Notes under the pieces: model-generated
The model's input: the letters and a program-made list of their open reading frames with translations, nothing else
What the model was told of the DNA's origin: nothing
The model's database searches: none
Source: Mortierella alpina
Lineage: Eukaryota; Mortierellomycota; Mortierellomycetes; Mortierellales; Mortierellaceae
NCBI GenBank assembly: GCA_029449245.1
Contig: JANATF010000007.1
Location: forward strand, 992,001 to 1,056,000
Reading direction: 5' to 3'
DNA: 64,000 nucleotides
Shown: piece after piece, positions 55,701 through 64,000 of the stretch
Position numbering within the stretch: position 1 is the first letter of the stretch
Layout of the letters: each line of letters opens with the position of its first letter
Position numbers and translations under genes: made by a program

Positions 55701-58700
55701 GCGGCAACAGTAGCTTCCCCTTCAGCTGCGACTCCTCCAGCTGTTGGCTCGAGATGCTGGTCAGAGACATCCGCTTCATCTGGTCTTCGTACTGCTCGCG
55801 CTGTTGCTCCAGTTTCTTCATGAGATCCTCCTCAGCTTTGCGTAGACGGTCCTCCATGAGTGCCTTCTCTGCCAGCAGTTCATCAGACTTGGCTTCCGCT
55901 GCAGATAGGTTCTGGATCTTGGCCTCATACTCTTGCTTTTGCTGATTCATCTTTTGCATCTCGTCCTGTGCAAGTCGCAACTTTTCCTTGAGTGCCCATG
56001 CTGACGTCTCCAGTGGTGGGATAGGACTCTCTCGCCCGTCGTCTGCCAGGGCATTCTCGCCATGCCAACGTCCGCCATTGAACGACAATCTCGATGTGCG
56101 CGACTCGGAATCGTCGTCAAAATTGGATCCAGCACGGCTCTCCGAGCGGCCACTCTTGCGTTGATGCCGAATCTTGGTGATATTGTCAAGTAAGGCGTCT
56201 AGATCCTGGTCCTTAAGTTGGTTAATGTTGGATTTGGACAAAATGTGCGCATGGATCACCACCTCATTACGTGCATAGTTCCAGTCCACAAATTCCGACT
56301 GGACAGAGCCTGAGGAAAGCGGAGAATCTGGGCGATCCTCAGGACGGTCCTCCTCCATGCCATTCGAATGATTTGCCTGTGCCCTTGTCAGAGGTGCCGA
56401 CACCACGTTGGACAGAGGTGAGCTGTGGTGCTGCTGAAGATCGCGCTCTCGCCGGACCTCCTCGGGGTGATTGAAGCGAAAGACGTGGTAATCGCCGAGA
56501 ATTACACGGAATCCAGAACGAAGTCGTTTGGGTTTGTTGATCCGAAGACCATTCACCATGGTGACGGACGACTTTCCTGGATAGAGCGTCACCGTCGAAT
56601 TGTTGTTCTCAAAGCAGCAATGGGAATCATGGATGCTAGTTCCAGAGAGTCGAATATCGGCTGGGACTGAGGAATCGAGACGGCCGACGTGGGTCTTGCC
56701 GGGCTTGAGTTGATATACGAGACATTCCGACATGAGCGGGTCCTCGTTCAGATTGACCAAGTGTGGCATTCTTTTGGGCGCGTGAACTCCGATATGACCT
56801 TTTTCCACCGAGATGCCAAGTTCTTCCAGGGTCTTTTCGCGTTCCTGTTGAATCTCCTGAGTCTTCCTCAGCTTCTCTTCCCAAGTCTCATTAAGTTCGG
56901 CCATGATCTTTTCGGAAGCCTGGACTTCATCTTGCAGCTGCTCCTTTGTAAGAGTCCTTGCATTGCCATGCAGATCCACAATGGTGACGACGGTATTAGG
57001 GGTCTTGAAGTCTGCGCCGGCATGTGTAGGGTCGTAGACGTTGAGCTTTGACCGAAGATCGAGCAACTCCTCCTTGAGCTCGCGGATGAGCTTTGCGTTG
57101 GGGTCTTCGTTCACAATGGCCTTGTTCTTGATTCTCTTTGCCTGGTCCGCATACCTGAGGGTGCTCAGTGTCTCGTCATAGTTGACGTCCGCAGGTGACA
57201 GGGCCGCGATTATAGTGGTCTTTGAATTTCCTCCCAGGCAATCCTTCAGCAGCCACGTCAAGACCTTATTAAAAAAATGTACATGTGTGCATGAGCATGA
57301 GAAACATAGTCTTGCTTGAACCCATATTTTGCATGTACCCGCCGGCATTTGCTGGTGTCGTCCTTACCGAGTCACGATATGGGATAAAAACCTCTGCAGG
57401 TTTCTTGGTTCCCTTCTTGAGAGGCATATTAGGGGCACTTGAGGCATCAGCCAGGGCGGAGATGACTTTACCTAAGGTCGTTAGGGACTTGTTGATATTT
57501 GCGCCCTCCTTGAGCCGCGCACCTGTCGCTCCTGTTGAGTTTGCTCGCTCACTTCCTGCAAGATCAACCAAACTACAGAGACACGAGGCAATGTGCATGA
57601 GACAAACTATCCCTCACCATTCAATACTTGCGATTGTCTTAACTAAATCTCCAATGCAAAATGCCTCGTACCAAATCCTGGAAACCTTTTCCGTGTCAAG
57701 CCTCGTCTCGACGTCATGGCGCTTCTGAGTCAGAAGCACGGTGAATACAGCATGGGAGCGACTCGAGGTTTCGTTCATATTCGTTGCTGCGACTGTACGA
57801 GCCTAATCATTCGTATTCGCATTGGTAATCAAGCCATTTCCGTGTGTCAATCATGCTGTAATATGTCCGTGTGTTGAGCAACAGCCGCAGCTAATCTCCT
57901 TGGTTGGCTGACCTTATTGCCTTCGTCCATAAGGCTCTCAATGTCCTGAAAAGACGTGACCATGAGCTTGGAAAGGTCCTCCACATATGGTCCTAATGAG
58001 GGATGCTCCCGCACTTTGAGATGACCCTTGTTCTTTGGATTGAGCAGATCGCGTACTCGCTCACAGTAAATTTCCATGTACGAGACCTCAACGCGATAGC
58101 TTAAGGTTGGGTCCTTGTTGGCCTCTATCCGGCGAAACAGTTCGTAGCAAGACAGAGGTATTATGCCCCGCTCCTCGCCATACCCCATCTATCCATTTGG
58201 AAGAAGCACGCCTCGTTAGTAGAGTCGACAGTTGCATTCATGCCCGTTACAATAAAAAAAAAGGGGGGGGGGGGGGGGGGGGGAGTCAGGGTGGGAATTC
58301 CATTCCTCCGAGACACAACACCCGGTCAGCAACAATAACAGCGGGTCGTTTGACCAGCGGATGATCTCTCGAGCCACTCACCATGGAGTAGGACTTTCCA
58401 CTGCCAGTCTGTCCATCTATGCAGGAGGCAAGAAGGTCAAGATGTGTTAGATGCAGATGGAAAATAGAGTATCGTCGACTGCGCGGGACAACTCGTCCAG
58501 CGGACGCGCAACTGCTCTCAACAACGATCCAGCCACGCCATTCCCGCGCGCGATCCCTCATCTTCTCACTCCTGCCTAATTAAGCTCACAAGGGCCTGGG
58601 AAGGCCAAAGACAACCGCTGAGGTCAATTGCACACAACAAAAAACAAACAATGGCTGAAAGAAAAGAGAGCTGAAGATGATAGAGGGGGTTGAGATGAAA

Positions 58701-59164
58701 GAACAAAGATGAAGGACTCACAGGCCACGATGCAAGTGTTGTATCCGCCGAAGGAGTGATTGAGCAGCTCGACTCCCAGGTCGTCGTACAACCTCTGTTG
58801 TCCTGCGTAGTTGGGGTCACTTTTATCGTATGACCAGTACGAGTGATCAAAAGAGAACGACTTTGTGCCTCCGTCGTCTGGTTTCCGGATAGTCGTCATA
58901 TCGCCGTCCATGTGAATGATGCATTCTGACTGCTTGGAGATCTCTGGTTGGCATGAACGAGTGTCGGTCCAGTAGAGAGCATGGAAGAGGAACGACTACG
59001 ATTAGTCACAGTCTTTTGCACATTTTAGCAGTAGCGGTCCGCACTGTCGGGCAAGATGGTCCATGCATTTCTCTGGGATCCAGAAGGAGAAATGGCGTGT
59101 CTTTACCTCGACTGTTGAGTGGTCTACATCGGACGACTACCTTGATGTTTCCACCTTTGCTCAT
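52740..59164 (-). CDS. Kinesin-3 (KIF1/UNC-104 type) motor with FHA and PH domains
   Basis: Ten exons: 59164-59107, 58943-58722, 58416-58382, 58188-57913, 57802-57672, 57572-57368, 57264-53482, 53375-53269, 53161-52969 and 52868-52740; in frame, 1,712 aa. Kinesin-3 carries vesicles and early endosomes to microtubule plus ends. The motor starts [20 protein letters not shown]. The P-loop [11 protein letters not shown] is a 35-nt exon. Switch I is [13 protein letters not shown], switch [22 protein letters not shown], with [15 protein letters not shown] later. The FHA domain lies near residues 475-580 ([17 protein letters not shown]). Coiled coils and KIF1B-type segments follow. The PH domain at residues 1605-1705 ([20 protein letters not shown]) binds phosphoinositides. 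Domain order is standard for the family. Phases agree at every junction. Confidence 0.94.
58263..58283 (+). repeat. Poly-G tract (G21)
   Basis: An uninterrupted run of 21 G on the plus strand, after an A run. On the transcribed strand it is a C tract within the kinesin intron before the exon at 58188. Confidence 0.9.
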
Positions 59165-60629
59165 GACGGTTGTGCTGGCTGCTGTTTGCTGGCTGAAAGG
59201 GATCCCGCAGAGGTGGTCAGATAATGTTCACGCAAACGCGCTCAAGGTGTTTCTCGCCCCTCAGCTGTCCTTGGTTAAAGGTGCAGCAACTGCGTTGTCT
59301 CCAAGGACACGGGCGGTAAAGAGGATAGGGCTTTCCTGCGGGCGATGGGAAGGGTGGGACGAGGCTGCGCGCGGCAGTGTTATGGCAGGTCAAGGGAAGT
59401 GCGCAGGATCTAGACGGATAAGCGCGAAGGGGACGAGACGGGAGAGTGTGAGTCTGGGGGACAGAGGCCCGCACAATAGAGCGCAGAAGGAAGGAAGGAG
59501 GCAAGCACTGGACTAGGACCAGGACTAGGACCACGCTCAAGGACCACAACAAGGTCCAAGACAAGGATGAGCAAGCAATGAACACATGGGCTGGGTGCCT
59601 GACCACTAGCCTGGGTGCAGGCTGCAGCGTGACCTGGCCGTCCTTGAATAGGTGCAAGTGTGCTTTTTTGCTCACTCCCTGGCGGTGTTAACTGCCAGCT
59701 GACATGGCCGTGGCCACTCACCTTGTAGAGAGCAGTGCCCTGGAGGCAATGAGACGGGGCGAGGTTGTGGGTGGGGAAGTCAAGGAGTACTGGCTAACGC
59801 TGGCAGAGTCGAACAGCGTCCCGTTGGCTGGTGGACTGTTGATCAGCGGTGCTGCGGGATGAGGAATGAGGAATGAGGAATGCGGATGGAGTACGCTGTG
59901 TGGTGCTCGCAGACTGATGGCAGAGGGAGATAGGAATCGCGTCGATGCGGTCAAGGGCCGCAGAAGGAGATGAACGTGATGCTAATGGGTTGGGAGGGAA
60001 TAAAGATGTCCAAGAGACTCATTCATGCAACCAAAGAAAAAAAGAGTCGAGAAAAAGAAATAAAAAAAAGGGGCGTGCCATGGTCAGACGGGCACAACAT
60101 GCCGGTCAGTGCTGTCATCATCGCTGTCATCGCCCGTGGTTGTTGGCCCACATCCCACGTTGACACTCCATACTCGCACCATGCACGCTCCACCCCTTGT
60201 TGCCCTTGTTCCTGCCCTACCCTGCACCAGATCAAAAGCCAACTGCGATCCACTTTGTCCTTCTTCGGTTAGCACAGGCCGCCAGCCCATGAAATCGGTA
60301 TGGACGTGTTCTTGTCGCGTCCAACCTCCGATGAGGTACAATGCTGTTCCAGAATAGTCGTGAGATGATATTCCAACCCCCTTTTCTCACAAGCCCACGC
60401 AACGTGGCCACCCAAGTCTCTCGTGTATGAAAGAGGTCTTCATTGCCTGCGCAAATAAAAGAGTTCGATGTCCCAAATTGCTCATATCATAGCAGCAGCA
60501 CATCCTTCACTACAGCTTAAATGGATATGCAATTTGAATGCTTGCATTCGCTGGATGCTGGAGTGTGACGTGGATGACAAGAGTGTGAATAGCCAATGCA
60601 GCGTGGAAAGCGACGAGATGTGTAGGTGG
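59165..60629. other. Intergenic, no gene seen
   Basis: About 1.5 kb between two minus-strand genes. It should hold the kinesin-3 promoter and the 3' UTR of the membrane-protein gene. It has a short tandem GGAATGAG motif near 59860 and an A-rich patch near 60036-60070. No coding frame is convincing on either strand. Confidence 0.5.
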
Positions 60630-62603
60630 CTATGGCTGTCGTCTGCTTGGGTCTTGCGGATGGTATAGAGTTTCCAACTTTAGCCGCGTCTGTTCTTGAA
60701 ACTGTCGGAGGAGCAGTGACCGCTCCAAACGCTGTTGCTCCTGTTGCTGTGTTCGTGGTTGTATACCCTCTAACCTCAAAGTCGCCATGGATGTACCTGT
60801 CGGCGGCGGTGGACTTCCCGGGACGTTTGGCGTAGTCTTTGCTGTTGCTGCAGGTTTGGATGTCAGCCATTGCTTGCCGACCGCAGACAGAGACGGAAAT
60901 CGCCTTGGGGTCGTCATCACGTTCGTAGGCTCTGCGTCGTATCCTCCAAACGCCGACATTCGTATATCGTTCAAAATGAGGCTTTCGGTACTGCTGTCAG
61001 TGCCTCTGTCGGCGCCACCTTCGTTGGTAGACGCTTGAGGGATTTCGTTGGTAGACGCTTGAGGAATCGATTTTGATCCTGCACAAGTTGAAGAGGTACT
61101 CACTGCTGCTGCATGGTCACCTATGGCTATGAGCTCCCCGCTACTTGAGTTACTTGAATCTTTGCTGTCCAAAGTGGGTACATATGGGTCCACCTGCTCC
61201 ATCCATGAGAGTGCTCGCTGGTCAAAGACACCCCGTTGTGGCATTCTTTTCACCTGAATAGGGCCGCTCAAGACCCGGATACTTTCTTTTGTTGTGGATG
61301 GAACCGTCGATGGAGTGGAGAATCTGTCCAGCCCCCTCTTCCTGCTGCGACGTGACTGGGCGCATATCAATGAAGCCTTCGCAACGCACAGCACCGGTAT
61401 CGCGCATGATGACACGACATTAAGAGTATGCGCCACCCAGGAAACTGGCATGGCGAGAATCATGTCTCTGCATAGTGCCCATATCCCACAAAGAACTCCT
61501 GCTACAAAAAGAATGAGGCCACCTCCGAGTCCCGTCAAAAGCATCATGATGTGCAAAAACCTGGCTGGGGATCTTGAAACCAAGTTTTTGAGTCCAAACG
61601 TCTTCTGGTCAATCTTGAGCTCCGTTTCCGCCGACACGATGTTGGCTCGCAGAATGCGCGCTTGCTTAAACACATAGTAGAAGAATATAAGGCTCTCTGC
61701 CAGAAAGATGATGCACCAACATAGGTACTGGGTCATTGCCAAGACCTTGGAACCATCGTGATACCCTTGATCATATAAAACCCCTGAAGCGATAGCGGGA
61801 CCTGCACAGAGTATAATCGGGTATAGGGTGCTGACGACAAGAAATACGTTTCTCTGGTAGGCGCTGGGGTAAAGTACTGAGATCGCAGGAAGCGGCTCGG
61901 ATAAGACAGTGCTATCAGGCTCGTAAACTGCATGTATGCCCTTACTCCTTGTTATCGGCATAGCATAAAGAACGCCTGCCAGGTAGCTGGAGTACCCTAC
62001 TAGCAAAAGTATCCTGCAATTGATGTCAGTAGTTGATTATTATTACTGTCACTAATCTGCCCAAAAAAGAGGGGGGGGGGGGCGGTCCGGTTAGACTAGA
62101 AACTCACAAATAAAGCTGGTCAAAGCCGATTACGAGCCACATTGAGGTCTCCGCCAAGTTGGAGACGATCACGGCGGTCCCAATCACCTTACACATGGCA
62201 GCTAGCATTGGAAAGAAGAGCATGCAGTCTAGCTATGCTGGGTTGCTGTTTTTTAGAGTCAAACCGGGTCTTCCACAAATGCTCGCACTCTTTGTCGACA
62301 GGCTCTTACCGGCTTTGGCTGGACCCCTGTTCCGACCTTGGTGAAGAGGCCGGTTATGATAGTGTGCCGAAGACCTCTTTTGCGGTAGCTGAGCACATAC
62401 AGAGAAGACAAACTTGCAACCACATTCAGCGCAATGGTGACTACCATGATGTGTATCGTCACTGCTGCCTCCCTACAGTGGCTGCTTGTTCGTGTAAAGT
62501 CGCATAACAGATGGTCGTCCATATGAGGATCGCTACTGACAATGATTGTTGGAGAGCGAGCCGAAAAACATAATACAGCTGACAAAGATGCTGTAAATGG
62601 CAT
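60630..62603 (-). CDS. Multi-pass membrane protein of unknown function
   Basis: Three exons, 62603-62310, 62232-62108 and 62013-60630, in frame at 600 aa. Hydrophobic segments are visible at about residues 48-70 (TIHIMVVTIALNVVASL), 100-130 (DCMLFFPMLAAMCKVIGTAV), 136-165 (LILLLVGYSSYLAGVLYAM), 190-215 (NVFLVVSTLYPIILCAGPAI), 228-250 (YLCWCIIFLAESLIFFYYVF), 288-310 and 322-345. Seven membrane segments with an extracellular N-terminus containing four cysteines would fit a receptor-like layout, but no family motif is recognised. The C-terminal 240 residues are polar, Ser/Thr/Pro-rich, with a repeated IPQASTNE phrase and a Gln/Arg-rich helix near the end. The start at 62603 is the first in-frame ATG I can support; upstream exons are possible. 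Confidence 0.7.
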
Positions 62604-64000
62604 TCAAACTACTATACAGTCTTGAGAAGAGGATGAGAGCTTTGTCAAAGGAAACATTCAAAAGCTAAGGTTGATGCGTACTGCTGAGGAAGAAAGATGT
62701 AAATAATGAAATGAACGAGACCTGACTTTTCTGTCAACATTCGAAAGGCAAACACAAAGAGCTCAAGGGGTTTTCAGACGAGCCATTTCGAGCGATGTCG
62801 GGCATCATCTTTCTTGTATCCGAAAACCGGAAATTGAATGGCTGCAGACGTTCCGGAGGTTTGGTTGAACCGCTTACCTGTCGCCTAAACAAAGCTTGTA
62901 AGACGCTAAGTGGGGAGAAGTGCGGAAACAAGAGATACTTTTGCAGGAACGAAGCTGAACAGCGTAAAGGCGGCGCATGTGTCATGAGACGACAGCTATC
63001 GCACTCCAAAGCACGACCCGCTTTCGTGTGGGGGTTTGAGGCCGAGACTCTATGGCACGGTACGCGAAATCTGCACCTCCATGCGGGCTCATTGGTGCTT
63101 GACTAGACTCAATTTCAGCGTTAGTGCATGATGCCCGTGCCGTGTCCCTCTCCCTTCCCCTTATGCGCAGACTCTCTTCTCGAGTCCTAAAAAAAAGCCT
63201 TTTCGAGGATTGGCAGAACTACTCTCCGAGTAGACCTGATACTATGCTTGATAATATGTGCCACATTGAGGAGTCAGCACGCTGCAGTGCCTACATGAAG
63301 GAAACCGAGACGCACGCGCGTGTGCGTGCACTGTTGTCACGATTACTGCTGCCTCTTTGCGCATTGAGCAGGTGATGATTTAGTGTGTTGCACGGGTTCT
63401 CGCCCCGCTATGTCGGTATCAATTATGGATTTTGCAGTGAAGAGGTGGGAATCGATGATTGAGAATGCCTTTATGGGCTCTCCTTTATGATTCCGACTTC
63501 ATGGGAGGGTGAAGAGACAGAGCTCCAGGTGAATCATATAGACGCGTAACTCCTTGATGTGCCGCATAGAGTTAGTCAAGACGGTGTACGTGCCTTCCGT
63601 CATCCTCCGGCATTAGTGAGGGCTGCAAGCTTAGGTGATTCCTTTGCAAAGCGATGTACAAGAGCTTCAGCTGTGTAAAGGGTATATGAAATTGGCGGGT
63701 CTACGCCGCATACTTTCTTATGGTTTTCGTCGTTCAAGCCAACGGAGACACGTCTGCTTTCTGAGTGACCTCACTCCCTCTCCCCCTGAGCTTCTGGACC
63801 CTCTCTGACAATAAACTTTAAATCAGAGATTCGTTTGCCCGATCTGATTGCAGGACAGGAGAACACAACATGCGATGCACACGCAATGAACCAGACCTTC
63901 CTGCCTGCACTGCCAGCGAGATACACCCGTCCATGCACAAATATATATTAGATCTGGATCCCGACTGGAGGGTTGTCTCTGCCCTTGACCCCCCTGCACC
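62604..64000. other. Distal interval, no gene seen
   Basis: About 1.4 kb. It begins with the probable promoter of the membrane-protein gene. Short frames occur on both strands but none has recognisable features. An alternating purine-pyrimidine stretch lies near 63310-63330. A gene may continue past the window edge. Confidence 0.45.

Noticed and set aside
57265-57348. Upstream extension of the long kinesin exon (start MPAGTCKIW)
   Set aside because: It is intron read-through; the spliced motor exon joins at [12 protein letters not shown] in phase.

Overview
The window is nuclear DNA of a filamentous fungus. Genes are interrupted by many short GT-AG introns and lie on both strands. Conserved eukaryotic genes dominate (APN2, RAD3/XPD, TAF14, SF3B6, ATG5, TRF4, XMAP215, kinesin-3, ARG7). 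The mix of a NACHT-WD40 STAND protein with pentapeptide repeats, a five-TOG XMAP215 protein, an MscL-type channel and tetraspan membrane proteins suggests an early-diverging lineage such as Mortierellomycotina. The taxonomic placement is inference from gene content only. Multi-exon models were assembled by hand by matching splice sites and reading phase; exon edges may be off by a base or two.

Layout. 0.1-5.1 kb: APN2, a lysine-methyltransferase-like gene, a DUF952 gene and a small membrane protein. 5.4-11.2 kb: one large minus-strand NACHT/WD40 gene with a frame break. 11.2-14.9 kb: gene-poor, with one doubtful small gene and a 139-bp direct duplication. 14.9-20.1 kb: a leucine-rich-repeat-like gene and two neighbouring tetraspan genes. 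20.9-23.2 kb: a pogo/Tigger-type DNA transposon with matching terminal inverted repeats and an uninterrupted two-exon transposase. 23.7-29.0 kb: TAF14 and RAD3, transcribed divergently. 29.1-36.3 kb: an oligopeptidase-B-like peptidase, SF3B6, an NSL1/Mis14-like kinetochore gene and an MscL-type channel. 37.5-48.8 kb: ATG5, a TRF4-type poly(A) polymerase and a very long XMAP215 gene. 48.8-50.7 kb: gene-poor with a dense GAGCA/TGCTC word cluster. 50.7-62.6 kb: ARG7, kinesin-3 and a multi-pass membrane protein, all minus strand.

Functionally most genes are independent housekeeping genes. Pairs worth noting are TAF14/RAD3 (two general transcription factor subunits sharing an upstream region), XMAP215/kinesin-3/NSL1 (microtubule and kinetochore functions within 25 kb), and several head-to-head pairs with short shared promoters. 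The most unusual items are the MscL channel with a C-terminal zinc ribbon, the damaged or remodelled NACHT-WD40 gene, the well-preserved transposon and a candidate intron of about 31 nt.
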